Assembly: GCA_017948555.1 (NCBI GenBank)
Contig: JAFMYY010000015.1
Coordinates: 93,834 to 157,833, forward strand
Length of the DNA stretch: 64,000 bases
Origin: Cesiribacteraceae bacterium YIM B00369
Lineage (GTDB): Bacteria > Bacteroidota > Bacteroidia > Cytophagales > Cyclobacteriaceae
Direction: 5' to 3'
A program made the position numbers and the translations under genes. A model generated the notes under the pieces. That model did no database searches. It was not told the DNA's origin and worked only from the letters and a program-made list of their open reading frames with translations. Of this stretch, positions 26,012-34,609 are shown piece after piece. Numbering within the stretch: position 1 is the stretch's first letter; the number at the start of each line of letters is the position of its first letter.

Positions 26012-27061
26012 TTATCCCTGCGCCAGCCGCGCTTCAGGAACCTGTTTCCGGTACTTAAAGATCTGGTCGATAATAAACTCAGTTATATCATCCCATTCCT
26101 TCAGCAGTTCCTGACGGAATGCCTGCTGGTCTTTCACCTGCAGTTTGCCCGACACAATATCGGCCATCAGCGCAGGAGCTTCATCCGGACCAGCTTTAAA
26201 AAGCATATTCTTATCAACCATTAACTGGTTTGCCTTCATTTCACGAATGCCGCAGTAAATACTAGGCACCCCCAGCATGGCTGCTTCACGGGCCATACTG
26301 TCGCCGGAAGATACCAGCATCCGGCTATGGTAAATCAGGGAATGAATATCTCCCACAGGCTCTTCCAGCAGTATCCAGTCTTTAGGGTACTGACCTATGG
26401 TTTCCTTATCTTCCAGAGAAAGAAGGACAGGAACACCCTCAGGAAAGTCTTTGGAGAAAGAGGCCACGATATTGGACTCCTGATCCTGGTAATTTAAGCT
26501 GCCGCTGGATACCTCCCGCACAAAAATATATTTTCCCGGCTCCAGGCTGTATTTCGACAACTCACTGGTGCTTTCCTGAAAATATTTCGGCGTAAGGTAA
26601 GCCCATTCCTTCAGGGCCTTCATGGTTTCGACGTTTCCTGCTGTTTCAGTAATAGGCGGAAAAAACAGGCGGGTGCTGGTCAGCTTTTCCAGAAACACAT
26701 TTACAGGTCTCTCCGGATCGTCATCGAACTGCAGATTGGGTTTACCAAACATTTTCATAACAGCTCCCAGATTAAAGCTCCCCACACTTAAACCAAAATC
26801 GGGCTTATGCTTAAGCACAAAAAAGAAGAGGTTAAAGAATTTCTTTATGTTTGCCTCGTAAATAATTGAATATTTAGTTCCGCGGTGAGCTCCCACATAA
26901 GTAATAGGGTACTCTCCCAGCTCATTCTCCAGTATGCGGGGTAATTTCCCTCTCCGGAGTCCTGTAATGAGGATTTCATGCCCTTGGTCGGAAAGGATCC
27001 TCAGGGCTTTTTTAAAAAAATTAACATGTGCCGGATGGGCAATATCTACTACTATTTTCAT
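26012..27061 (-). CDS. DUF354 family protein (GT-B-like)
   Basis: The 349-residue protein starts with IVVDIAHPAHVNFFKKAL (3-20) and GHEILITGLRRG, the signature of DUF354 proteins, whose fold resembles GT-B glycosyltransferases and UDP-GlcNAc 2-epimerases. Further family features are PDFGLSVGSFNLGAV, QFDDDPERP and, in the C-terminal half, VSSGDSMAREAAMLGVPSIYCG, which resembles a nucleotide-binding site. The exact reaction of the family is not established to my knowledge. It overlaps the PSD-like gene by four bases (ATGA), so it is translationally coupled to that tailoring block. Confidence 0.8.
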   Translation of the reverse strand: MKIVVDIAHPAHVNFFKKALRILSDQGHEILITGLRRGKLPRILENELGEYPITYVGAHRGTKYSIIYEANIKKFFNLFFFVLKHKPDFGLSVGSFNLGAVMKMFGKPNLQFDDDPERPVNVFLEKLTSTRLFFPPITETAGNVETMKALKEWAYLTPKYFQESTSELSKYSLEPGKYIFVREVSSGSLNYQDQESNIVASFSKDFPEGVPVLLSLEDKETIGQYPKDWILLEEPVGDIHSLIYHSRMLVSSGDSMAREAAMLGVPSIYCGIREMKANQLMVDKNMLFKAGPDEAPALMADIVSGKLQVKDQQAFRQELLKEWDDITEFIIDQIFKYRKQVPEARLAQG

Positions 27062-27867
27062 AATTCTGCTATTACTGATTCGCCGGCATAAATCTGATCT
27101 TTCAGTTTTACCTTTACATTATAACTCTGCGGAATAATCACATCCACCTGAGAGCCAAAGCGGATCATTCCAACCCAGTCGCCACGCTTTAACTGGTCGC
27201 CTTCCTTTACATAAGTATCGATGCGTTTTACCAGCTTAGAGGCTGTCTGCACAATCCCTACTTTCATGCCATTGTTATCAAAAACAATAGTTTGTCTTTC
27301 ATTTTCCTTAAGGGCCTCAGGGTCTTTCAGGGAAAGGAATTTACCATTGAAATGGCGGTTCAATATAACTTTACCCGGTACAGGTGCACAGTTTTTATGC
27401 ACATCGAAAGGAGTCATATTAATACCTATGAGCCAGCAGGGCCCTTCCAGTATATTTGTTTTGGTAAGCTCTTCCAGCTTTGCAAGGGTGTGGCCTTTTA
27501 CCGAAATAGGCACCTGCCCTGCTTCAATTTTCTCCACATAAATAACATTTCCATCGGCAGGGGAAATAATATGCTCGGCAGGCGCTTCGCACTTACGGGT
27601 AGGTGTACGCCAGAAGCGGATCATGGTTATTCCAAAGCCTATACCCACCACAAGGCCGGCATTTACGACAAAGGCAATCCAGTTCCAGTCAGGCGGCAGC
27701 GCCAGAAGCAGTAAATAAGAGAGCAGAAATGCTAAAAGTATTACAACCACGTTGTCCTGAAAAAGGTATTTAAGACTGATACGGGTTTTGTAATGCAGGT
27801 AATAGTACATTAAAGTACTAAGAATGATACTTTCTAAAAGTAAAAAAATTACAGTTGATGTAAACAT
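27058..27867 (-). CDS. Phosphatidylserine decarboxylase family protein
   Basis: This 269-residue protein has two N-terminal membrane helices (about 3-25 and 38-85 region) and a PSD domain: ISPADGNVIYVEKIE, INMTPFDVHKNCAPVPGKV, and the self-cleavage site FGS in MIRFGSQVDVIIP, where cleavage between G238 and S239 would create the pyruvoyl group. The FGS form is that of short bacterial/archaeal PSDs rather than LGST. The enzyme normally decarboxylates phosphatidylserine to phosphatidylethanolamine. Its place inside a polysaccharide tailoring block, coupled to DUF354 and ATP-grasp genes, is unusual and could mean it serves a serine- or amino-acid-modified glycolipid; ordinary lipid synthesis remains the default reading. 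Confidence 0.85.
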   Translation of the reverse strand: MFTSTVIFLLLESIILSTLMYYYLHYKTRISLKYLFQDNVVVILLAFLLSYLLLLALPPDWNWIAFVVNAGLVVGIGFGITMIRFWRTPTRKCEAPAEHIISPADGNVIYVEKIEAGQVPISVKGHTLAKLEELTKTNILEGPCWLIGINMTPFDVHKNCAPVPGKVILNRHFNGKFLSLKDPEALKENERQTIVFDNNGMKVGIVQTASKLVKRIDTYVKEGDQLKRGDWVGMIRFGSQVDVIIPQSYNVKVKLKDQIYAGESVIAEL

Positions 27868-27873
27868 GGTTAA

Positions 27874-29028
27874 TTATCGGCTTAACAGTAAATAAGGTGA
27901 AAGTGCTATATACATAACTCCGGGAAGCGGATCCTTCCAGGAAAAACATGCGTATTCTTTTTTATATTGAAGGGTATTTACATAATCACGGATCGCATAG
28001 CGCCCCTTCATGGCTTCTGAGAGCACTACATAAGTGTCGGTTAGTCTTTCGGTCCAGCCGAGGTCAGCTTTGGTATTATGCTGCTCCTCCAGCTGTTCCC
28101 CGTTCAGGTAATCAATAAGCATTCCTATAAGATTAATGCCAATGGTGTTGGAAATAGTATGCCACTTCCACGTACGGGGATTTATCTCAATAAGTTTAAA
28201 ATCTTTTGTATTTTCATCGTACATAAATTCTGTTTCCGACAGACCAAAGTATTTTATACCTGTAAGAAAGCGCTTTGCAAGCTCATCAATCCTGGGGTTT
28301 ACCACTGTTTTGGCAAAGGTGGTGGAAATACCAAAGTCCATGGGCTTCTGCCTGATACGGTTCGCCACAAAGCTTCCCCATACTTTTTCCCCGCTGCAAA
28401 ATGAGCCAAAAGAATAAAGTTTGGTAGGGCCGCCCGATAAAAACTCCTGTACAATTACTTCGTCAGGAATAATTACCTCAGTAGCCAGGCGGTAATTTTC
28501 GACCAGCTCCTGTGGTGTATTACAGAGGTAAACCTTTTTACCCAGCTTGCTGTAGAATTTGTACATTACAGCAGGTTTAATAATAACAGGGTATTTAATC
28601 TTATCCTGCAGGGCTATAACTTCCTCTTCGCTCTTTGGAAAGAAACTTTCAGGAATAGGAATCCCCAGCTCTTTGGCCCTTGTATATGTTTTTATTTTAT
28701 TATAGCATATATCAGTAATTTCAGGCTCGGGCACGGAGAGCTTGTACCAGCCGGAGAGGGCTTCATAATTATCGGCCAGGAAGCCTACAAAACGGTCGTT
28801 GGTAGGCATTAACAAGGCCTTTTGCTTCGGAACATTGTATTTCTGAAGCTTTTTCAGGAGGTCGGCCTCCCCTTTAAACTGCACAAACTTTTTACAGGTG
28901 TTGGAAAAGCGGGTTACGCAAATGGGATCTTCATTAAAAAGATGCACCTCCATACCTAAGCTATGGCAGATACGGGCTACTCCCAGCCCCTGTATATGGT
29001 TTCCTAATAAAATTATACGGTCTATCAC
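27874..29028 (-). CDS. ATP-grasp carboxylate-amine ligase-like protein (first of two)
   Basis: The 384-residue protein has a pre-ATP-grasp Rossmann domain (RIILLGNHIQGLGVARICHS, 4-23), an ATP-grasp core with YPVIIKPAV (146-154), and the metal-binding motif LIEINPRTW (EINPR at 281-285). Enzymes of this type activate a carboxylate with ATP and join it to an amine or thiol. It has no amino-acid-specific features I can read. The start is GTG (29026-29028), overlapping the stop of the deacetylase gene as TAGTG, a coupled arrangement; no ATG occurs until residue 26. It lies six bases before the PSD-like gene. Confidence 0.8.
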   Translation of the reverse strand: MIDRIILLGNHIQGLGVARICHSLGMEVHLFNEDPICVTRFSNTCKKFVQFKGEADLLKKLQKYNVPKQKALLMPTNDRFVGFLADNYEALSGWYKLSVPEPEITDICYNKIKTYTRAKELGIPIPESFFPKSEEEVIALQDKIKYPVIIKPAVMYKFYSKLGKKVYLCNTPQELVENYRLATEVIIPDEVIVQEFLSGGPTKLYSFGSFCSGEKVWGSFVANRIRQKPMDFGISTTFAKTVVNPRIDELAKRFLTGIKYFGLSETEFMYDENTKDFKLIEINPRTWKWHTISNTIGINLIGMLIDYLNGEQLEEQHNTKADLGWTERLTDTYVVLSEAMKGRYAIRDYVNTLQYKKEYACFSWKDPLPGVMYIALSPYLLLSR

Positions 29029-29795
29029 TATCGTAACTTTACAATTATTCGTTTTACCTGATTTTTCATATTCTGTACCACCAGCTCCTGCGACCAGCCT
29101 GCAAGGCCGTCGTTCCAGCGCTGAGGGTGGATATTCTGCATAATATGGTCCGGCAGCTCGTTATTGCGCAAAGCCCCGATCAGGTCGAAGGTGCTGGAGA
29201 ATTTAAATTTGAAAGGGCTGTCAACCTTATCGCGCACACTGGAGCTGGTCCTGTTCCACTGGCGGCCGGTATCAGTAATGTATAGCACCTTACTGAAGTC
29301 CACATCAAAATAGGGCTCCGCAATAATTCCGTAATCACGGTAGTTGTAATCTTCCCAGATGAGCCTGTTATCCCACTTCGAAAGCGGACTGCCGTGCATA
29401 CAAATGGTTTTTACAGGATAGTACCCCCTGAACATTTCAAGGTTCTTTTCAAAAGCACGAATCGCCTTTACCTTATCGCCATTGTTCAGGGCCATATCTT
29501 CGTAATGGTAACCGATTTCGTGGCCCAGGTCCCTGATCTTTTCAATCATTAACGGATGGTAGCTTTCCGGAACCACTCTGAAATAGTAAGAGCCTCTTAC
29601 ACCCAGCTGATACTGGATGCGGGCGGTATCGAGCGAATTACCCGGCAGGCGGTCCACATCGTGGCGCAGGATCATTACTTTTTTCCCGCTGTAATCATTG
29701 GTTACATAATCCTCAAAGGTGGTAAGCTTATACCCCTGCTCAATAGCACAGCTTAAGAAGTCCCGATAGGTTTGTAAGGTAAAATCCCTTTTCAT
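29028..29795 (-). CDS. Polysaccharide deacetylase family protein (NodB-like)
   Basis: The 255-residue protein carries the NodB core: MILRHDVDRLPG with metal and base residues in HDVD (45-48), SYYFRVVPE, and GHEIGYHYED (91-100) supplying H92 and H97. Later motifs include TICMHGSPLSKWDN. No signal peptide is visible, so it may act in the cytoplasm on lipid-linked intermediates or nucleotide sugars rather than on exported polymer. Its stop overlaps the GTG start of the ATP-grasp gene. A free amino group made by deacetylation could be the acceptor for that ligase; this is inference from gene order. Confidence 0.8.
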   Translation of the reverse strand: MKRDFTLQTYRDFLSCAIEQGYKLTTFEDYVTNDYSGKKVMILRHDVDRLPGNSLDTARIQYQLGVRGSYYFRVVPESYHPLMIEKIRDLGHEIGYHYEDMALNNGDKVKAIRAFEKNLEMFRGYYPVKTICMHGSPLSKWDNRLIWEDYNYRDYGIIAEPYFDVDFSKVLYITDTGRQWNRTSSSVRDKVDSPFKFKFSSTFDLIGALRNNELPDHIMQNIHPQRWNDGLAGWSQELVVQNMKNQVKRIIVKLR

Positions 29796-29930
29796 GAAAA
29801 AATATTAAAAAAATTAAGCAATCCGATAAAAATATAGAGGCTTATACCTCTCTGCGGTGCAGCTGCAATTTACTGACAATATCCACCACACCCTTATAAT
29901 TATCTGTTAAATTTGGTTTAACTCACTAAG

Positions 29931-31130
29931 TCAGAGGGCCTCCTCTGCTTTTTTCACAGCAGCTTTACGGGGCGCTTTATTCAGCAGACGATCGTAAATA
30001 GCTTCCAGATCTTTTTCCTTCTCCACCACATCCAGCTCTTTTAAGGTAAAAGCCTGCCCCTGCCTGCCTATATTCTCTCTTTTTGTATGATCTTCAGCTA
30101 ATGTAACAATCTGCTTCGCCAGCTCATCCACATTATGCTCTCTGGCAAGCATCCCTGTTTCTCCATGCTCCACTATGTAGGGAATCCCGGCATGGTAAGT
30201 GGCTATTACAGGAAGCCCGGCTGAACGTGCTTCAATAAGCGCCCCCGGAATACCCTCTTTCTCTCCCTGCCCTGTGGTTATGCTCGGGTGCACGAAAATA
30301 TCGGCTTTTTCCAGTAATGAATGATGCTGTTCAGACCCATAAGGTATAAGACCATGCATGCTGACGTTTTTGATATTTTCTTCCCTGATAAAAGTTTCCA
30401 GTTTATTTCTGAGCTCCCCATCTCCTGCAATATGCAGGTGAAGATTTTTTTCTGTGGCAGCCGAAGCCTTTTTAAATGCCTTCAGCAAAAAGAGATGCCC
30501 TTTTTTTTCTGTTAGTGAACTTATAATTAACAGCTGTATATCGTTTTTGTTTGGATATTTTCTTTCCCTGTAAAAAGGACGGGGGTCTGAACCGTGATAA
30601 TGTACAATTATCTTTTCCTCAGGACACCCCAGTTTTATAAGGTCCTCCTTCATATCCGGACTCATTGCTGTATAGGCTGTTATCCCCGGGTTATTGAATA
30701 ACTTTTGCTGCAACCACCTTTTACCGTAGCCTTTCCAGCGGTTTGGAAAAGAGGTACAATCGTAACCATAGAACGACACCAGCACCGGCAAAGCCAGTTC
30801 CCTCATGGCATCGGCATACACAAGCGCATCCACGCCATAATGGATATGTGCAATAGAAGCTCCGCTGTTGCGGATGTATTTTTTTAACTTGTCTTTATCG
30901 GCCGGGCTCAGCCTCCTGAGCTTCCTGTACAGAAAATTACCTATAGGTCCATGCACAGCCCCATATATCTTATACTCTCCGCCTTCAAGCCGCTCTTTAA
31001 ATACAGAGCCGGTTTCTTCGCAGTAAACTATGAGCGGATCGTATTTTTCGTGATGGATGATCTGGTTATAAATAAAAGAAGCTGTAGGCGGCAAAAATTT
31101 GCGCGCCAGGTGTACTACTTTCTCAGCCAT
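29931..31130 (-). CDS. Glycosyltransferase family 4
   Basis: This 399-residue GT-B enzyme has a complete GT4 C-terminal half: LLIISSLTEKKGHLFLLKAFKK, HIAGDGELRNKLE, and the E-x7-E signature within GEKEGIPGALIEARSAGLPVIAT, followed by GIPYIVEHGETGML. The N-terminal acceptor domain contains IAHIHYGVDALVYADAM. It would add a hexose to a lipid-linked glycan at the inner membrane. It follows the asparagine-synthetase-like gene by four bases and precedes a 135-base gap with a weak hairpin (AGAGG/CCTCT, followed by ATATTTTT on the minus strand). Specificity is unknown. Confidence 0.87.
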   Translation of the reverse strand: MAEKVVHLARKFLPPTASFIYNQIIHHEKYDPLIVYCEETGSVFKERLEGGEYKIYGAVHGPIGNFLYRKLRRLSPADKDKLKKYIRNSGASIAHIHYGVDALVYADAMRELALPVLVSFYGYDCTSFPNRWKGYGKRWLQQKLFNNPGITAYTAMSPDMKEDLIKLGCPEEKIIVHYHGSDPRPFYRERKYPNKNDIQLLIISSLTEKKGHLFLLKAFKKASAATEKNLHLHIAGDGELRNKLETFIREENIKNVSMHGLIPYGSEQHHSLLEKADIFVHPSITTGQGEKEGIPGALIEARSAGLPVIATYHAGIPYIVEHGETGMLAREHNVDELAKQIVTLAEDHTKRENIGRQGQAFTLKELDVVEKEKDLEAIYDRLLNKAPRKAAVKKAEEAL

Positions 31131-31134
31131 AAGT

Positions 31135-32958
31135 CTATTTTTTCAGGTTATTGGCAGCCAGCCAGTGTTGCAATGAGCTTAACTTAATATTATTCTTGGA
31201 ATCCGTATTACGGGCTTCTTTGAGCCGCTGGTTATTGAACATGTATTCATACCTGCCGTTAACCGGATACTCAGAAAAGTACTGCCAGATGGGCTCCAGC
31301 GAACGGAAACTCCCTTTTGCCTTTATCTTATCTTTATAATACCAGTACTGAACCGACATAAGAGGTAAAGTGGCTTTACTGAGCAGGTAACGGGGCTTAT
31401 ACCCATGGGTGGATAATATACCGGAAAGCTCAGGCTTATTTTTATGGATCAGGGAAACATAAAAGCGGTGAGTCTGGATGCTTTTCACCAGATTTTTCTG
31501 CCCGCTCCAGTGGTATACCCAGGGGAATGGCGTCTTCAGCAAGGTTTCCACAAACTCAATATCCAGAAAAGGATGCAGGTTTTCCACATAAGGGCGTTCC
31601 ACCTTTATTTCCTTCATAAAATATTTCCTTACCCCAACCATCAGTAAAAAGTAAAAATATTTTACCGGCAACTTATGCTTATTCACCACATAAGGGTTGG
31701 TTAGCACCCGCTCTTCCAGTTCTGCCCGGTTTTTCAGCAGCATATCCTGCTTAATATAACCTTCCTGCACCACCCCGGAGAGTATTTGCTGCAGCTCCCT
31801 GTCAGGATCCTCACTGTTCAGGAGGGTTTTCATATTGCTGTCGATAAAGTTACCCACACTGGTAGGATGCTTGATCAGTTCACTGCCAAACAGGCCGGTA
31901 AGAATGCTGTCGAATTCATTCCCTAACTTATTAAAAGCATATAAATAATTAGCCCTGCTTGCTTCGGCAATTCCATCGCCCAGGGTTATTGCCTGGCGGG
32001 CATTTGCTGAAAATTGTTCTTTATAGTTATTATCCAGAAAAATGGGCCTGAATTTTAAACCCATAGTGGCAGCAATCTTCTGTGGAATGGCAAGGTCATA
32101 AGTATCCCTTATCCCATAACTGTAAAAGAGATATTTTTTGGCTTTATCCCCCAGCAGTGCCAGGTTGGTTCGCGAATCATAACCTCCTGTAAGGGCAATA
32201 GCAGTGCGGCGGTTGCCACTCAGGTACAAATCAAGGTTATGCTTAAGTATTGCCTCCAGCTTTTCAACTGCTTCGTCTTCATTATAGCGGATATTGAAAT
32301 CGGCCAGATCCTCGAACGGATTCCAGTAGAGCCGGACCTGAAAATTTGCTTCGCTGCAACAAATACGGCCCCCTGCAGGCATACTCCTTACGCTTTGAAT
32401 ATAAGTTTGGTCGCCAAGCACATATTCAAATAAATAGTATTCCAATACAGAGGTTTCATCTACATCCACCGGCTGCCCTGTATCTTTAAGATATTGTATA
32501 ACAGAGCTCAGGGAGGTGCTTACCACCAGCCTTTTTCCTTTTTGGTGATAGTACATGGGGCGCACATTAAAAGGATCGGTAAAAACCTCTACCTGTTCGC
32601 GTTTTTTATCGTACAAAAATATACTGAAAGAGCCTTTTATTTCCTTCAGCATCCGCTGTTGCAGGCTGCCGTAAGCCCCTGCTATCTGTTTAGCTGTAAG
32701 TCGCTTATGCTCTTTAAAGAACTCAGTATCTGTACGGGGAAAGCAATAACCATAAATATAAACGGCAAAGTTTTCGTCCTCAAAAAAAGAAAGCGCATCG
32801 GGCTCCCGTTTATAAATACTCCGGACAGATACATGGGCACTTTCCTTTAGCTCCTCATGGTATTGAATAGTTTCATACCCCTCCTGCTTTTCAAACGGAC
32901 CGGAAGGTGTTTCTATCTCTTCTGAAAAATCTACAAGGGCAAATAAATCGATTAACAT
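31135..32958 (-). CDS. Asparagine-synthetase-like protein without the glutaminase cysteine
   Basis: The 607-residue protein has the two-domain plan of class II glutamine-dependent asparagine synthetases. The N-terminal Ntn-hydrolase-like domain begins MLIDLFALVD, so the catalytic N-terminal Cys is missing and glutamine hydrolysis there is not expected. The C-terminal synthetase domain has the PPi-loop ALTGGYDSRTNL (TGGYDS at 257-262; SGGxDS in asparagine synthetases). Relatives in O-antigen clusters (WbpS, WbmE type) amidate uronic acids to uronamides. With several nucleotide-sugar dehydrogenases nearby, adenylating a uronic acid carboxylate for attack by ammonia or an amine is a reasonable role, but it is inferred. 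It is three bases from the next ATP-grasp gene. Confidence 0.8.
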   Translation of the reverse strand: MLIDLFALVDFSEEIETPSGPFEKQEGYETIQYHEELKESAHVSVRSIYKREPDALSFFEDENFAVYIYGYCFPRTDTEFFKEHKRLTAKQIAGAYGSLQQRMLKEIKGSFSIFLYDKKREQVEVFTDPFNVRPMYYHQKGKRLVVSTSLSSVIQYLKDTGQPVDVDETSVLEYYLFEYVLGDQTYIQSVRSMPAGGRICCSEANFQVRLYWNPFEDLADFNIRYNEDEAVEKLEAILKHNLDLYLSGNRRTAIALTGGYDSRTNLALLGDKAKKYLFYSYGIRDTYDLAIPQKIAATMGLKFRPIFLDNNYKEQFSANARQAITLGDGIAEASRANYLYAFNKLGNEFDSILTGLFGSELIKHPTSVGNFIDSNMKTLLNSEDPDRELQQILSGVVQEGYIKQDMLLKNRAELEERVLTNPYVVNKHKLPVKYFYFLLMVGVRKYFMKEIKVERPYVENLHPFLDIEFVETLLKTPFPWVYHWSGQKNLVKSIQTHRFYVSLIHKNKPELSGILSTHGYKPRYLLSKATLPLMSVQYWYYKDKIKAKGSFRSLEPIWQYFSEYPVNGRYEYMFNNQRLKEARNTDSKNNIKLSSLQHWLAANNLKK

Positions 32959-32961
32959 ATG

Positions 32962-34188
32962 TTACCTGTTTAAAAATCTGAAAGGTCTTTTCAGTATATA
33001 GAAGAAATGCTCTGACCAGCTTTTTAGGGTAAAAGCAGGATCGGATTTATAATAAATATCAAAACACACTTTATGTTTAAATGTGAGCAGCTTAAGGTAG
33101 GATGCTACAAAAGGCTTCAGGGGTAAATACCCCTTTGCTATTGCATAAACTCCTGTTGTAATATCGCCGGGCATACGAAGGGCTTCAAAATATAATGATT
33201 TTTTAAAGCGCGGCTCCGGCAGCGGAAGTCCGCAAAGATCAGCATAGTAGTACCAGGCCATTTCAAAATCTACCTTGGTAAGGAAGTTTGAAAAGCCGGG
33301 CAGGCGCGGATTAATTTCACACACCAGGTACTGCCTGTATTTTTTTGAATAAATCCAGTCAAGATGGGCCATGCCCTTCCACTCCAGGTGATCGAGCAAA
33401 GCCCTGGTATGATTTTCCAGGACTTCATCCTCAATGGTTTCCCCTGCAAAAAGCCTCCCCCCTGCCGTACCATCGCTGTTAATATTAGGCCTGATCTTAT
33501 GAATGCTTAAAAAGCCGTTAGGCTTCGATTTTTTAGTGTAATAAGATTCACAGCAATAGATCTCATCGTACTTATAGTATATAAATTCCTGAGCAATAAG
33601 GCCGGAATTCATGTGTTTGTAGCCGGGCGCTTTAATCAGTGCATCGAGCTTTTTAAAGGCTGCCTGCAGCTCCTCCTTTTTATGGATCAATACAAACTTA
33701 CCTCCTGCCAGCCTGGTGGCCTTGAGGATAATAGGTTTATCCAGCTGCTCCCAGGCTTCCTCTAAATCCTGCAGGCTTTGCACCTCTATGGTAGGAATAA
33801 CAGGAACACCCGCTTCATCAGCTGCCCTGGCCAGCGAAGCTTTATCAAAGCCCCGTACAAAGCTCTCTTTCGACGGGCTATTCAAAAGATAACCCGCTTC
33901 ACTTAAACGGGCCGCATACTTATTGACAAAAGCTGCTGAGGCATCGTCCGAATAAAGCAATACTCCCCTGTGGGGCAAATCCAGAAGGAACTGCAAATAC
34001 TGTTCTTCCTCACTCACCGGGGGGCTGAGGTATTTATGCGTTACATACCTGGAGTAAAAAGCAGGTGGTTTCCGGACAGAACTTAAAGCCACCACAGGAA
34101 TTTTTCTTTTCCCGAAGGAATAGATCACTCCTTCCGTAGCTCTTATGTCAACATCTAATATAATTACCGGTATTTTTTCTTCAGCCAT
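32962..34188 (-). CDS. ATP-grasp carboxylate-amine ligase-like protein (second of two)
   Basis: This 408-residue protein has a pre-ATP-grasp domain (IPVIILDVDIRATEGVIYSF), an ATP-grasp core with KPIILKATRLAGGKFVLI (151-168), MAHLDWIYSKK and the metal-binding CEINPRLPGF (EINPR 291-295). It differs from the ATP-grasp protein at 27874-29028 but keeps the same catalytic frame. It is the first gene of the minus-strand run, so a promoter should lie within the 421-base gap upstream of 34188. It probably joins an amino acid or similar group to a carboxylate in polymer tailoring; the substrates are not readable. Confidence 0.8.
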   Translation of the reverse strand: MAEEKIPVIILDVDIRATEGVIYSFGKRKIPVVALSSVRKPPAFYSRYVTHKYLSPPVSEEEQYLQFLLDLPHRGVLLYSDDASAAFVNKYAARLSEAGYLLNSPSKESFVRGFDKASLARAADEAGVPVIPTIEVQSLQDLEEAWEQLDKPIILKATRLAGGKFVLIHKKEELQAAFKKLDALIKAPGYKHMNSGLIAQEFIYYKYDEIYCCESYYTKKSKPNGFLSIHKIRPNINSDGTAGGRLFAGETIEDEVLENHTRALLDHLEWKGMAHLDWIYSKKYRQYLVCEINPRLPGFSNFLTKVDFEMAWYYYADLCGLPLPEPRFKKSLYFEALRMPGDITTGVYAIAKGYLPLKPFVASYLKLLTFKHKVCFDIYYKSDPAFTLKSWSEHFFYILKRPFRFLNR

Positions 34189-34609
34189 ATATTTTTTTTG
34201 CCGCTTAAAAAATTTTCAATCGCATGGTTAAATCTTTTCCTTTCCCCCGGAGCACACCTCCCTGAGGTAAGAAACTGAATCAAACAATCTGAAAAATTAA
34301 CAAAGTAAAAAGCTGATTATCAGCTGTATTTTATAAGACAAATTTTTGTAATCATTCCTCTGTTCATCAAACATCAGGTCCCTTTTTCCATATCAAATCC
34401 GGGGCCTGTACATAAAATCAAACATTCAGGTAATATAATCCGGGTACACAGAGCCGGATTTGAGCCAAACCTTTAAAGTTTCATGTTCCTTCAATAAACC
34501 TCTGCCCCTGTTAAAAGTTATGTATTTTAAAGATTTTTAAAAGTTCTGATTTTCAGTACACGGTAATTATTACAGAACCAGTACATTTTTTAAATAAATA
34601 AACCTTTAC
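34189..34609. other. Divergent intergenic region between the two polysaccharide gene runs
   Basis: This 421-base gap should contain the promoter of the 28-kb minus-strand run and that of the plus-strand GT4 gene. I see an interrupted palindrome AGCTGATTATCAGCT at 34311-34325, and a 10-bp inverted repeat (TCAAATCCGG at 34393-34402, CCGGATTTGA at 34454-34463) separated by 51 bases. No convincing ORF, RNA gene or exact TAnnTTTG element was found. Confidence 0.4.
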
